Part shown: positions 1-10,043 of the stretch, piece after piece
Numbering within the stretch: position 1 is the first letter of the stretch
How the letters are laid out: the number at the start of each line of letters is the position of its first letter
DNA from: Dyella flagellata
Lineage (GTDB): Bacteria; Pseudomonadota; Gammaproteobacteria; Xanthomonadales; Rhodanobacteraceae
NCBI RefSeq assembly: GCF_030160275.1
Contig: NZ_BSOA01000050.1
Coordinates: 124,001 to 188,000 of the forward strand
DNA length: 64,000 bases
Direction: 5' to 3'
Made by a program: the position numbers and the translations under genes
Notes under the pieces: model-generated
What the model saw: only the letters and a program-made list of their open reading frames with translations
Databases searched by the model: none
Told to the model about the DNA's origin: nothing

Positions 1-71
1 GTTCTCGCTGTAGCCGAATGTGCTGAATAAATCAGAGCAGCCCTAGTCGCGTGACCGCAACGTGGTGCGAA

Positions 72-2258
72 CTACATGTCACGGTGCAACCAGCCCGAAC
101 TGTAGTAGAACTCGTGCAGCTGACTATCAGAGCCGACGTATTCGATTCGTACCGCACCGTCTGAACCCGTGAACTCAACCGGATCGCCGGCTAAAGGAAT
201 TGCGCCGCGCGTTGCCTTGGTCAAATCGTTGTGGACCCATGCGTTTGTCCACCACACGAGTTCATGAAGATCGTTGTCAGTACCGCGATAGATGATACGT
301 GGCGCACCACCGGCCATGACCCCTCTGGGATTTCCTTGCGCCGGTGTCGCACCCGTCAGACTGGTAACGTCGGTGTGATGCCAGCCTGCGGAATCCATGA
401 GAAATTCATGGACGTCGCCTGCATTGTCTCGATATACCACTCGGGGATTGCCGGATGAATCGACATATCCTTGCGGATCCGAGTAGGCGCTACCCGATCC
501 TGCGATCCCCGTCATTTGCCACTGATTCCAGGCATTGTTGAAGTAGTACAGTTCAACCACCTGGTTGTTTATGTCCCTATAGACAATGCGGGGAACCCCA
601 TTGGCCACGTAACCCATGGGCTTCCCAATAGCATTTACTTGGGTAGGAGCACTAGGCAGGCTATTTTTACTCAGATCAAGGTCATGCCAGCCGGTGGAAT
701 CCAGCGAAAGCTGGTACACATCACCGGAAAGCTGGTAGACGACATGGGCTGCGCCAGTGGCGTCCGCGTAGGGCTTCGGATCGGATACCACACTATTTGG
801 GGGCGGCGTCGACGTCATTTCCCACTCGGACCACGCACCATTTTGCTCGAAGATTTCCCGGATACATTGAGCCGTGTCGAGATAGACCACCCTGGCCTCG
901 TTGTTGGCGAAATAGCCCGCCGGGTCTCCGGCGGCGCTACCGGAAGCCAAGTTCAGCAACGTATTGGGATTGCCACTGAGATCGCTGCTAAAGAGATTGA
1001 TATTGGTACCATCTCGGTACACCACGCTAGGGCCAGGCTGATTGAAGGTGGACGGTGAGCCTGACACTTGATGGGGGATGGTAGGTGTTACGCGAAGCTT
1101 CGATACGGACATCCCCATTTGCGCATAGTCTCCGGCGGCCGGAGCAACCTCCCCATTTACGCCGATAAGCGTGACGGCATACTTCAGTGGGTCCGTTGAA
1201 AGCTTGTCATAGCCAGACTGACCGGAAGAAGCCACCGCACTGAGCACATGAGCGAAGTCGCTGGTGCTTATACGAAAATGCACCTTTTTCTCAGGAGAAA
1301 AAGTCCCCGATTGAAAGTTTATGGAGTCACTCGGCAAAGGCGATTGTAACCATTCCGAAGGATCGGTCGTGCTTTGGTTGATCGTGGTTTGGGCAATGGG
1401 GAGGAAGGTGGTGTTCGTAGCGTCTGTGTGAACTAGCTTTAAGCTGTCATCTCCCGGTTTTGGAGAGTAATAGCCTATTTGGTAGGTGAATTTGCATTTT
1501 ACCTTCTGGTTGACACCGTTGACGACTATGTCGATGTAGCAGCCGCCACTCTCATCTTCCAGAATAAGCTCAAAATAAGCTTGTCTCGATGACCACTCGC
1601 TTTGAGTGGGGCCGTTTCCCGTGGATAGATCGTTTGCTACGGCAGTCCAGAACGAAATGTCCACGTCATAAGCATTCGACGGAAAGAGCATTGCGTAAGG
1701 CGGGATGTTGTACCAGCAACCTATATTCAGCGAGCCGGAACCTTTGGATAGCTGTGTAGTCGGGTCCTGGGTATTCAGCCAAAGGCCGACTTCATCACCA
1801 AGCACCTGGACGCCACTATATCCGTATTGATTCGTGTGACCGCGTTGATAGTCCGAGAGCGAAAGGGTTGAGGGGATGGTGAGATAAGTGTAGGTACCCA
1901 ATGGCCAGCTAATGTCCACCAGAGGCGGATAACTCATATCCCACGCGTCCCTTACCACAAAGCGGTTATAGGCGGGAAAATCATCGGCGCCTTGAGGGCT
2001 CTGTACCACTTGATCAACCGTCGTCTTCTGGTCGACGGAAGGTTGATAGAACGGCAGCGATGGTGGCAGGCTTCCACTTGCATTGCTCGGTACCAGACCG
2101 ATAGGCATACAGTCTGTTGGCCCAAGTGATACGGTGCCAACCGTCGATGGAGTGCTCGCTCGAACTGCGGCGGTTGGTAAACATAGCTGTGCTGCCGAAA
2201 CCAGTAAGGCGAATACGCCTCCTATCCAACGATGCCTACTAGGTTGAACTTCCTGCAT
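72..2258 (-). CDS. secreted protein with C-terminal PLL-like beta-propeller repeats
   Basis: 728 residues. A signal peptide is visible (basic start, hydrophobic stretch about residues 12-30, Ala-x-Ala-type cleavage near 33), so the protein is exported. The first 380 residues match no family I recognise. From about residue 395 to the end there are six to seven repeats of roughly 48 residues with a core like VVYRD, an acidic or Asn turn, an (E/Q)L/EF pair and a Trp near the end of each unit. This pattern resembles the bladed fucose-binding lectins of the Photorhabdus PLL/PHL type. The start has a GGGGAG ribosome site 7 bases upstream. Sugar binding is inferred from the repeat pattern only. The N-terminal domain could be a second carbohydrate-binding or adhesive module. 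Confidence 0.8.
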   Translation of the reverse strand: MQEVQPSRHRWIGGVFALLVSAAQLCLPTAAVRASTPSTVGTVSLGPTDCMPIGLVPSNASGSLPPSLPFYQPSVDQKTTVDQVVQSPQGADDFPAYNRFVVRDAWDMSYPPLVDISWPLGTYTYLTIPSTLSLSDYQRGHTNQYGYSGVQVLGDEVGLWLNTQDPTTQLSKGSGSLNIGCWYNIPPYAMLFPSNAYDVDISFWTAVANDLSTGNGPTQSEWSSRQAYFELILEDESGGCYIDIVVNGVNQKVKCKFTYQIGYYSPKPGDDSLKLVHTDATNTTFLPIAQTTINQSTTDPSEWLQSPLPSDSINFQSGTFSPEKKVHFRISTSDFAHVLSAVASSGQSGYDKLSTDPLKYAVTLIGVNGEVAPAAGDYAQMGMSVSKLRVTPTIPHQVSGSPSTFNQPGPSVVYRDGTNINLFSSDLSGNPNTLLNLASGSAAGDPAGYFANNEARVVYLDTAQCIREIFEQNGAWSEWEMTSTPPPNSVVSDPKPYADATGAAHVVYQLSGDVYQLSLDSTGWHDLDLSKNSLPSAPTQVNAIGKPMGYVANGVPRIVYRDINNQVVELYYFNNAWNQWQMTGIAGSGSAYSDPQGYVDSSGNPRVVYRDNAGDVHEFLMDSAGWHHTDVTSLTGATPAQGNPRGVMAGGAPRIIYRGTDNDLHELVWWTNAWVHNDLTKATRGAIPLAGDPVEFTGSDGAVRIEYVGSDSQLHEFYYSSGWLHRDM

Positions 2259-2546
2259 TTTGCTACTCCCCTGTCCATGAACGTCTGAATCCAGTCCGAG
2301 TTAATACTTTCGACTGAAGATGGCTTGCAGCTCAGATTCCCGCTTGAGCTGATATTGAGTCTAGCTGGAATTGTCTTGGGCCCAACTGCGTGCTCGCAGC
2401 AGCGCTTAACGCCTTTACTCGTCATGCCAGCATGCGCTGGGATAAAAATGAGGTGCTGTTGGGGCTTTGCTAATGAAATTGTATCGAGGAACGTATCTTT
2501 GTCGAACCCATGCAACAATAGGCGGACCAAGAGCCGAGAGCCACGC

Positions 2547-2729
2547 ATGAGCACCAAGCCCAACGCCGATACCAGCGTCAACAAGGAAGGCGAGAAGGAC
2601 GCCGCCAACCCGCCGGGTGGCATGCATGGTCCGCATCATTGTGCCTTGGATATGGCGGAGATCGCCGCGCAGGACGAAGTACAGCACGAAGACGCGCTAC
2701 GCCACTCCTCGTTGCGGGTGCCTCGGTAG
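2547..2729 (+). CDS. small hydrophilic hypothetical protein (60 aa)
   Basis: A 60-residue frame starting MSTKPNADTSVN, rich in Asp, Glu, Lys, His and Pro. Third codon positions are strongly GC-biased, as in real genes here, but the ribosome site (AGAG) is weak. It ends where the TGGGAT intergenic repeat begins. There is no recognisable domain, signal peptide or membrane segment. It could be spurious. Confidence 0.35.
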   Translation: MSTKPNADTSVNKEGEKDAANPPGGMHGPHHCALDMAEIAAQDEVQHEDALRHSSLRVPR

Positions 2730-2811
2730 GCTGGGATACCTTAGCGCGTAGGCTGGGATGCTAATCCCAGCGTTCCATACGGCATGCTGCCGGGATTGCC
2801 ATCCCAGCCGC
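2727..2811. repeat. TGGGAT double-hairpin intergenic repeat, copy a
   Basis: A truncated half unit, then a full unit: GGCTGGGATGCTAATCCCAGC followed about 20 bases later by its inverted, slightly diverged partner. Each half folds alone (GCTGGGAT-N4-ATCCCAGC), and the two halves can also pair with each other. It lies just past the stop of the deacetylase gene. Confidence 0.8.
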
Positions 2812-2814
2812 GTC

Positions 2815-3582
2815 TTAGTTGATCGCGACGTTTTCGGAAGAAAGCTGGTCCGGCAGCACGAACTGAAAGCCGCGCTGCTCCAGCCGGGTGAGCATGGCAT
2901 CGAGCGCCGCGGCGGTCGTCGGCTTTTCATGCATCAGCAGGATCGAGTGGTCTGCGGTCTGCTCGACGCTGTCGTTGAGGATCTGCTCCGGTTCCGTCGT
3001 ACGACCGTCTTCGCTGTTGGCGTTCCACAGCATTTGTTTCATGCCGGATGAGCGCACGACCCCGGCGATCCGCGGCGAAGTCGAGCCAAACGGCGGCCGG
3101 AAGTAGTAGGGCCGCATGCCGGTGAGTTCCGCGATGCGGTTGCTGCAGCCACTGATCTGATGCTCCAGTGCCGGCGCCGCGAGCCGGTCCAGCCGCAGAT
3201 GGTCGTAGCTGTGATTGCCGATCAGGTCGCCATCACTTTCGAGCCGGGCCAGCACGCCACGGTTAGCTGAGTTGATGTGACTGCACACCAGGAAGAACAC
3301 AGCGTGCGCATGGTGCTTGCGCAGCGTCGTCATGATCTCTTCGTCCACGCCGTAGCCATACGGGCCGTCATCAAAAGTCAGCACCGCATACTTGCGGCCC
3401 GCCAGGAAGTCGCTGATCTTGCGCCAGACCTGTGTGTTGGCGTGCTTGAGGCTTTCGTTACCCTGGTCCAGTACAAAATGTGGCGCCGCGATGCCACGCC
3501 CGGTCAACAGCAGCGCGTAGAGCAGGAAGGTCAGCAAGATGCCGCAAAGGGCGACGTAGCGGCGGTAGGCATACCACAGCAT
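2815..3582 (-). CDS. polysaccharide deacetylase family protein (NodB homology)
   Basis: 255 residues. An N-terminal hydrophobic segment (about residues 10-30) is a signal anchor or signal peptide. The NodB fold then shows its motifs: TFDDGPYG (catalytic and metal Asp), the metal-binding NHSYDH, RPPFGS, and a C-terminal LLMHEK carrying the last His. Family members remove N- or O-acetyl groups from chitin-like oligomers, peptidoglycan or exopolysaccharide, and here it would act outside the inner membrane. The length is normal for a single-domain member. It lies on the same strand as the TonB receptor upstream but is separated from it by about 310 bases, so it probably has its own promoter. The substrate cannot be read from sequence. 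Confidence 0.9.
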   Translation of the reverse strand: MLWYAYRRYVALCGILLTFLLYALLLTGRGIAAPHFVLDQGNESLKHANTQVWRKISDFLAGRKYAVLTFDDGPYGYGVDEEIMTTLRKHHAHAVFFLVCSHINSANRGVLARLESDGDLIGNHSYDHLRLDRLAAPALEHQISGCSNRIAELTGMRPYYFRPPFGSTSPRIAGVVRSSGMKQMLWNANSEDGRTTEPEQILNDSVEQTADHSILLMHEKPTTAAALDAMLTRLEQRGFQFVLPDQLSSENVAIN

Positions 3583-3896
3583 GGGGGCTCACTTGTATTG
3601 GATGCTTCGGTGGTTGCGCCATCGGGCAAGGCAGGCGCGAAAACCTGCCAACAGACCGTACTGCTCCCCCGTGATCTTTGAGTCTTGATACGGCGTTGGC
3701 AGCCAAGTTCAAGCACGTGGCGTGCCAAATGCTTCGGGGCCATTTCGAAGGGCCCAGCCGCCACCCTGGCGCGGCGGCCATGCTTGAGCTGACGTAATGC
3801 GGCTTTTCACCTACTCGTCGCGGCAGTTTGACGCGTCGCTCTCAGCCATTTTGGATGGCCAAACATCTTCACATACGTGAAAGACTGGGCGTCCCT
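3583..3896. other. intergenic region, no gene seen
   Basis: About 314 bases between the deacetylase start and the TonB receptor stop. There is a GC-rich imperfect hairpin near 3760-3780 (CCGCC...GGCGG) that may end receptor transcription. The deacetylase promoter must also lie here, but I could not pick out -35/-10 boxes with confidence. The frames in this stretch look like shadows. Confidence 0.4.
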
Positions 3897-6800
3897 CTAA
3901 TGCCCGTTGCCGCCCAATCGCAAATCCATTTGCAGCATGATCTCCCGCCCGTAGATGTTGTAGTTCTCGTTATTGAAATAGGGATATTCCACGTAGCCGG
4001 TATCGTTGGGCGGCATCTTGTTCGTAATGTTATTCACCAGCAACGATAGCGCCAGGCTGCGTGTGGGCCGATAGGTGGCGCTGGCATTGAACGTGACCCA
4101 AGGCGATACGTGAGAGGCGCCGGGATAGCCAATGCCGTTATTGTTGGCGAGATAGTTGGGTGACGGGCCGTAGCGATGCCCATACAGCGTGCCGCTCCAG
4201 CGCGCGGCAGGACTGGTCCAGGTAATGCTACCGCTGGCGATACTCTTGAATTCCGTACTCGATTGCGCATCGGCAAACTGATTGACCGGCGCCTGGCCGG
4301 GCGCTTCCTGGTAACTGTGATGCAGCATGTCGTTGTAATCGAAGTGAAGGTCGAGCGTGCCGAAATGAAAAAGCGCGAAGCGATAGCGCGCACTGCCCAT
4401 GACGGACTCGGTCACTTCATTGGCGAGATTTTCGTAATAAGCGGCAATGCCGGTAATCGGGCCTTGGCCGCCCTGGCGCTGCACCTGGGCGAGCGCAGCA
4501 CGGCATCCGGACGATGCAGCAACAAGTTGGCCAAGCAGGCATTGCGCATCGGTGCGCAGCAGCAAGTCCGTATCCTGCTGCAACACTTCGTTGCGGATGG
4601 CGATGTGCAGGTAATCCAGGCTGAGATCGAAATCGTCCAGCGGCGACCATACCATGCCCATGCTCCAGCTTTGCGCCGAGGTCGGCTGCAACTTCGAATT
4701 CGCTAGCGGCACACCGGGGATGGAGGGGATCTGATAATCCGTGCCGCAAGCCGTGCTGTGGGCCAGCGCGCAGTAGTAATAATCGTTGCCGGGGACATAG
4801 AAATTGGATGGCCCCAGTAAAATGGAGGCAAGATCCGGCGCCTTGAACGAGGTGGTGTAGTTGCCTCGCAACAGCAGGCTGTCCATCGGCCGGTACTCCA
4901 CCCCAGCCTTGTACGTGAATTTGTGATTGTTGCTGGCTCGATCGAGCGCGTAATAGTCGTAACGCGCGGACAGATCGAGCGTCAGCGCTTTCAGTAGCGG
5001 CAGATTCCATTCAAACGCCGCTGCCGCATGGGATCGCTGTCCGCCGCCACTGGTGGCCGCGTGTGCGTAGATCGCATGCTGCGTGAACAGAGGGATGGTC
5101 GGTTCGTACCAGGCTTCGTCACCGCCCTCGGCCAGGATGGCGAAGCCCGCATCGCCCCCAGGCAGGGCGAACAGTGAGGCATTGCTGAGAGTCGCGCGGG
5201 TATTGTTGATCCAGCTGTTACTGTACTCGTCGACGCCGCGCGCGAAGCTCGCATATTGCGCAGGCGTGATCGCGCGGAAGAACGCCGCGTAATTCGGGTT
5301 GGATAGCACATTGACGCCGAATTGCGGATCCGCTCCGACGACCGGACCGAGCAGGCCAGTGAAGAACCTGTTGATGTCAGCCTTGAACCATACCGGTTCC
5401 ACCACGTGCGTGCGATCGCCGGTACGCAGATAGTAGATGTCCCAGTTCCAGCCCGAGTCGCCCCATTGCCCGTTGGCGCCGATATCGGCCTGGTAAAGCT
5501 GATCGTTCTGGCGATCCATCTGGCCTGCCGCGCTATCTGGCATTTCCTCCGGCGCAAAGACTTTTTCCAGATAGAGGTAATGGCCGGTCGCCGCGTCCTG
5601 GATCCATCCGTGCCATTCGGAGACGCCGGGAAACCAGCGCTGCTGCTGCTGATTTATCAGAGCGTCGCCGTACAGCCTGATGTGATCGGAAAGCCGATAG
5701 GAAAGCTTCAACATGCCATCGATGTTGCGCAGCTGGTTGCTGTAGGTCGTATAGCCATCGACCTTGGTCGACCCGCAATAAGCCCCTGGCAATGGCGGAT
5801 TGGCGACCAGCATCGTGCTACCGCCGAATAGCTGGCTCGCACAGCCATTGGGCGGGTTGTGATAGCCCTGCAGGTAGCCGTTGTAAGTGCCCGGGGAGCC
5901 GTAATCCTGGATGTCGGACTGCACGGCGGGCTGCGGCGCATCGTTGGCGGTCAGGGTACGTTGATAGCCCCATATCGGCGAGACGTTGTCGAATTCAAAC
6001 CCGGCCAGTACGCGCCACTTGCCGATGTCGCGGCCATACGCGCCGCTGATGCGCTGATTGGCGCCTCCGCCATCCGTATAGCGGCCCACCCGCACCGATA
6101 TTTCACCGCCATCCAGTTGTGACTTGGTAACGATGTTGATGACGCCGCCGATCGCCTGCGAACCGTAGATTGACGAAGCACCGCCCGGCATCACGTCGAT
6201 ATGGTCGATCAAGCCCACCGGAAAATTGGTTACGCTGGTGAAATTGACGGTGGCGTTGTACAGCCGTCCGAAATTCGCCACCGGCTTGCCGTCCAGCAGG
6301 ATCAGCGTGAACTGCGGCCCCAGCCCGAACAGGCTCACCGGTTGGGCACCCTGCGTGAACGATCGGGCGGCTTGCGGCCCTTGCACCGAACCGGTTGCCA
6401 ACACCAGGTTCTGCAATACCTCAGACAGGCTGTTGAAGCCGCGTGCGCGGATGTCTGTCGCGCTGATGGTGTAGGTGGGCGTGGCGGTCTGGATGTTTGC
6501 GTTGCTGATCAGGGAGCCGCTTACGGTGACGGCGTCGAGTGTCCGGGGCTTTTCGACTGCGGCGATGGCGGCGATCGTTCGATCCGGCCGTGGATGCAGG
6601 ACGGCCGCGGGTTCCAGCACGAACGTGGTGGCATTGATGACTTTCCAGCTCAGCCCCGTGCCGGCCAGCAGCTGTTTCAAGGCTTCGGTTGGCGCAAAGC
6701 GTCCGGATACGCCGTGAGTGGTCTTGCCGGCTACCAGCGCCGGGTCGTAGACGAGCTGGATGTCGCCCTGCGCGGCGAACGCATCCAGGGCATTGCGCAA

Positions 6801-6986
6801 GACACCGGCCGCGACGGCATAGCTTTGCGCTTCGGCCTCCGATGGGCTGGCAAATACGGGAGACGTTACCGAAAGAGCGATGATTGAGCCCAGTAGCAGC
6901 GGACGCAGGCCCAGCATGGCATGACGAAGCAGGGAGGCAGGCTCTCCAATAGCATCGATGACGCGCGGCCGATAAAACCGCGGCAT
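3897..6986 (-). CDS. TonB-dependent receptor with N-terminal STN signalling domain
   Basis: About 1030 residues from this start. After a signal peptide (hydrophobic LLLGSIIALSV, cleavage near VFA-SP) comes an STN (secretin/TonB N-terminal) domain of about 70 residues. It is followed by a plug domain with the LILLDGKPV and PGGASSIYGSQAIGGVINIVT signatures, then a long 22-strand-type barrel ending in an aromatic-poor LGGNGH tail. STN-type outer-membrane receptors import a TonB-driven ligand and signal through a FecR-type anti-sigma factor. The fecI/fecR pair lies 4.5 kb upstream on the same strand. The frame is open to 7052. I chose the Met at 6986 because a G-run ribosome site sits just before it, and the Met at 6917 is the latest start that keeps the signal peptide. 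The substrate is unknown. Confidence 0.88.
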   Translation of the reverse strand: MPRFYRPRVIDAIGEPASLLRHAMLGLRPLLLGSIIALSVTSPVFASPSEAEAQSYAVAAGVLRNALDAFAAQGDIQLVYDPALVAGKTTHGVSGRFAPTEALKQLLAGTGLSWKVINATTFVLEPAAVLHPRPDRTIAAIAAVEKPRTLDAVTVSGSLISNANIQTATPTYTISATDIRARGFNSLSEVLQNLVLATGSVQGPQAARSFTQGAQPVSLFGLGPQFTLILLDGKPVANFGRLYNATVNFTSVTNFPVGLIDHIDVMPGGASSIYGSQAIGGVINIVTKSQLDGGEISVRVGRYTDGGGANQRISGAYGRDIGKWRVLAGFEFDNVSPIWGYQRTLTANDAPQPAVQSDIQDYGSPGTYNGYLQGYHNPPNGCASQLFGGSTMLVANPPLPGAYCGSTKVDGYTTYSNQLRNIDGMLKLSYRLSDHIRLYGDALINQQQQRWFPGVSEWHGWIQDAATGHYLYLEKVFAPEEMPDSAAGQMDRQNDQLYQADIGANGQWGDSGWNWDIYYLRTGDRTHVVEPVWFKADINRFFTGLLGPVVGADPQFGVNVLSNPNYAAFFRAITPAQYASFARGVDEYSNSWINNTRATLSNASLFALPGGDAGFAILAEGGDEAWYEPTIPLFTQHAIYAHAATSGGGQRSHAAAAFEWNLPLLKALTLDLSARYDYYALDRASNNHKFTYKAGVEYRPMDSLLLRGNYTTSFKAPDLASILLGPSNFYVPGNDYYYCALAHSTACGTDYQIPSIPGVPLANSKLQPTSAQSWSMGMVWSPLDDFDLSLDYLHIAIRNEVLQQDTDLLLRTDAQCLLGQLVAASSGCRAALAQVQRQGGQGPITGIAAYYENLANEVTESVMGSARYRFALFHFGTLDLHFDYNDMLHHSYQEAPGQAPVNQFADAQSSTEFKSIASGSITWTSPAARWSGTLYGHRYGPSPNYLANNNGIGYPGASHVSPWVTFNASATYRPTRSLALSLLVNNITNKMPPNDTGYVEYPYFNNENYNIYGREIMLQMDLRLGGNGH

Positions 6987-7137
6987 CCACCCCCCACAGC
7001 TCCCGCGCATTCGCGTCTTTTGCCTCCCCGCCCCATCCCCGCCAAGGGACATGTTCCACCCGCATGCTGCGGGCAGTTCGATGATAGGGCAACGCGGGTC
7101 GCTCGTGCGGCCTGATTTCAGAGCATGCTTAACCTAA

Positions 7138-7167
7138 GAGCCCGCCCGCGCGAACGCGGACGGGCTC
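7138..7167 (-). terminator. GC-rich hairpin downstream of the S53 peptidase
   Basis: GAGCCCG/CGGGCTC outer and CCGCG/CGCGG inner arms around a CGAA loop, about 70 bases past the peptidase stop. There is no clear U-run on the minus strand, so it may end transcription poorly or only stabilise the 3' end. Confidence 0.4.
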
Positions 7168-7237
7168 CAGGCCCGGCTGGCAGGGGCTGCCGGAACTCAA
7201 TCCATGGCACGCGTCCTTGCGCGCCCTAACGTGAGGC

Positions 7238-9724
7238 TTAGAAGCCCAGGCTCCAGCTGTTGAGCGTGCCGTAGTCGCCGTAGTAGCCCGGATCGTTGTC
7301 GATCACCTGCAACTGCCAGGTGCCGTTGGCCGGCACCGACGAAGCATCCACCGGCCAGGTCATGTCGATGTTGCCGTCGTTGTTGTAGTCGGGATTCTGC
7401 AGCACGAAGGTGGTGCCGTTGGGTGCCACCAGCTGGATGGTCAAGTCGCCCGACCAGTTGTGGGTGATGTTGGCGTGCACTTGCAGCGTGGCCGATCCAT
7501 TGCCGGACAGCCCGGTGACCGGGATGTTGCTGGTGATGCTGGCGTTGTCGTTGATCACCACCGCATTGTTGTTGCTGAACGTGCCGCCCGTGCTGCCGCC
7601 GCTGCTTACCGTTACCGAGGTGGTCTTGGTATTGGTGGCACCGGTGCTGTCCGTCACCGTCAGCGTGACGGTATAAGTACCGGCCGCTGCGTAAGTGTGG
7701 CTGGGATTGGCGGTAGTGTCAGAGCCGTTGTCGCCGAAATTCCACGCATACGAGCTGATCGTGCCGCTGGTGTCGGTGGAGCTGTTGGTGAAATTCACCG
7801 TGAGCCCGTTCACTGCGTCGGTAAAGTTCGCCACCGGGGTGCCGGTGGTGGTGCCACCGCTGCCGCCCCAGTATTTGGTGACGTAGGCATTGAACAGGGA
7901 GATGTCCAGGCTGCCCCAGCCGGTGGCGGTGTCAAAGCCCGCGGCTGCGTTGTAGCCGTAGCCGTTGTAACCATTGTTGCCCGAGGTCACGTCATGCAGC
8001 GGCGAGGCATCCTTCGGGAAGTAGGTGTACATATTCTGCGTCGGCAGGCCCAGCGAATTGTTGTTGGCCGATTCGATGCGCGCCCACAGGCCCACGAACA
8101 GCGGGGAAGCCAGGCTGGTGCCGCCCACCTGCTGGTTGGCCTGGCCATTGATGACGATCAGCGCGCCCGAGCTGGAGGCGGCGTCGAAAGCCACGTCGGG
8201 CAGCTCGCGTTTGGTCACCGAGGCGCCGAGCGCGGTGGTTTGCCAGGCCGGCGCATTTTCGAACAGGCTCACGCCGCCGCCGGTTGCCCACAGGCGCTGG
8301 TTGTTGTCCGGCGTGCCATTGTTGTTGGCGCCTTGCGGATCGACGGCCGCCAGGCCTTCGTTCCATACCGTTTCACCGCTCCATGCGGTGTTGCCGTTGG
8401 TGCTCAGCGTGGTGCCGCCCACTGCCACGACATTGGGCGAGGCAGCCGGTTCGCTCACGCTGTAATGACTTAGATCGATCTGCACGGTGCCGCTGGCGTC
8501 GGCGACATAACCGGGCGAATGTTCGGTCGGGTCGCTGGACCATTGATAGACGCCTGAGTCGCCTGAGGACACCGAGAAGATCTGGCCCTGCGCCACTGCC
8601 TGGGCGAACACCTTGTCGTCCGCCGCCTGTGTACCGGAGTTGTTGGCGGCTGTTTCGTCCTCGCCCAGCGAGACGTTGATGATCTTGGCGACGTTGTCGG
8701 TGACCGCTTTGTTATAGGCGGCGGTGATGCCGGCATCCGTGAGCTGGCTGTCGCTGCTGTCGCCGTTGATCGCGGCATAGAAGATCAGCTGCTTCACGCC
8801 GCCAGACATGGCGACGATGTCCTGGCTGTCCAGATCCCACTCACCCGGATTGCCGTCATTGGCGAGCGTACCGGTGCCCGCCGCAACCGTCTGCGTGTTC
8901 ACCGTTGCCATGCCAGCGCTCTGGGTGAAGCTATTGAGGTCGCTGATCGTCTGGGTCATGTCGCCCCAGGTGATGATGCCGACCACGGTGTTCGAAGCGG
9001 TGGGCGTATTGCCTGCGTCGTAGATCTGCGGGAAATCGGTCGGGTTATGGGCAACCACGCCGGCCGCCGCCTGGGCTTGTGCAGCATCGCTGCTGATGCG
9101 ATGCGACATCACATGCGGCTTGACGTAATCCTGCAAGCCGAGCACGCCATCGACGATGCCGCCGAGCGATTGCGGCACGGTCACGTCGTTACCGTTGGCA
9201 AAGTGACGCTCGCCCTTGAAATTGAAGGTCTTCATGTTCGCGTTGAAGGCCGCGTTGGCATTGGCGGCGGTGCCGTCCGCAGAGACCAGCAAACGGTTCG
9301 GTGCGACCTTGATGTTGGTGAAACCGTAGGCTTCCAGATGCTTGACCACGGCTTGCACCTGCGCGTTGGTCGGTGCGAATTGCGCCTTGAACTGCTTGGG
9401 CGTCAGGTATTGCTGGTAGTTCGCGCTGCCGGGCTGATTCACCGTGGCGAGAAAGCTCTGCAATTGATCGACGTTGCGCAGGTTGAGGCTTACTTCCACA
9501 TGCAGTGGCTTGCTGGCTTCCAGTGCCACGATTTGCGTAGCGTCGATGGAAGGATGCCCGGTCATGATCAGCTGGGAAACCTTGTTGTCGACGTGCTGGA
9601 TACCGGCATGCGTACGGGTGCCTACCCGTGTTTCGGCGGCATGCGCCGTGGACAGCAAGGCCAGCGACAACGCGGCTGGCAACAGCAAAGAACGAATCCC
9701 CAATAGCGCGGAATGCTTAGACAT
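7238..9724 (-). CDS. secreted S53 (sedolisin/kumamolisin) peptidase with PKD and P domains
   Basis: 828 residues. Signal peptide 1-29, then the pro-kumamolisin activation domain (about 40-205), then the S53 catalytic domain (about 225-620). The Ser-Glu-Asp triad is visible as E295 and D299 (GEWDLD) and S537 (GGTSLASP), with the oxyanion Asp D389 in SSGDSG. A PKD domain follows (about 635-710, with YAWNFGD and YTVTLTVTD). The C-terminus is a proprotein-convertase-type P domain (about 720-828, HNWSGDLTIQL to NSWSLGF). Family members are acid-active endopeptidases that self-process. A GGGGAG ribosome site supports the start. It lies between the receptor and fecR genes on the same strand, so it may belong to the FecI regulon (inference). 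Confidence 0.93.
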   Translation of the reverse strand: MSKHSALLGIRSLLLPAALSLALLSTAHAAETRVGTRTHAGIQHVDNKVSQLIMTGHPSIDATQIVALEASKPLHVEVSLNLRNVDQLQSFLATVNQPGSANYQQYLTPKQFKAQFAPTNAQVQAVVKHLEAYGFTNIKVAPNRLLVSADGTAANANAAFNANMKTFNFKGERHFANGNDVTVPQSLGGIVDGVLGLQDYVKPHVMSHRISSDAAQAQAAAGVVAHNPTDFPQIYDAGNTPTASNTVVGIITWGDMTQTISDLNSFTQSAGMATVNTQTVAAGTGTLANDGNPGEWDLDSQDIVAMSGGVKQLIFYAAINGDSSDSQLTDAGITAAYNKAVTDNVAKIINVSLGEDETAANNSGTQAADDKVFAQAVAQGQIFSVSSGDSGVYQWSSDPTEHSPGYVADASGTVQIDLSHYSVSEPAASPNVVAVGGTTLSTNGNTAWSGETVWNEGLAAVDPQGANNNGTPDNNQRLWATGGGVSLFENAPAWQTTALGASVTKRELPDVAFDAASSSGALIVINGQANQQVGGTSLASPLFVGLWARIESANNNSLGLPTQNMYTYFPKDASPLHDVTSGNNGYNGYGYNAAAGFDTATGWGSLDISLFNAYVTKYWGGSGGTTTGTPVANFTDAVNGLTVNFTNSSTDTSGTISSYAWNFGDNGSDTTANPSHTYAAAGTYTVTLTVTDSTGATNTKTTSVTVSSGGSTGGTFSNNNAVVINDNASITSNIPVTGLSGNGSATLQVHANITHNWSGDLTIQLVAPNGTTFVLQNPDYNNDGNIDMTWPVDASSVPANGTWQLQVIDNDPGYYGDYGTLNSWSLGF

Positions 9725-10043
9725 GTATGAACTCCCCGATCTTTTTTAAGGGCGAACAAAGCCGATGCGGCTCGTAAGCCCCATGCGATAGTTGTTGCCG
9801 CGTTTGCGGCACATTGATTCACAGCAATGCCCGGCGCCGCTGATAGAACCCCTCCCGACGGCTGCGTCCCCTTGATCCCTCTACGCAAGCCGCGTTGAAG
9901 CGTCGCCGAACTTTAAGACGGAGGCCGGGAAGACATCCCTACCTGTGTGATGCAAGCTTGCACGTGGCTTGCGAAAGTTGGGACGTGTGCCCCAATGGCC
10001 CCCATTTTTGGTTCTCGCACGGTTGCTGCATGTCGCGAACGTG
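9725..10043. promoter_or_regulatory. S53 peptidase upstream region
   Basis: About 320 bases between the peptidase start and the long inverted repeat. The peptidase promoter must lie here on the minus strand. I saw no gene and no confident sigma-70 boxes, which would fit ECF control but does not show it. Confidence 0.4.
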
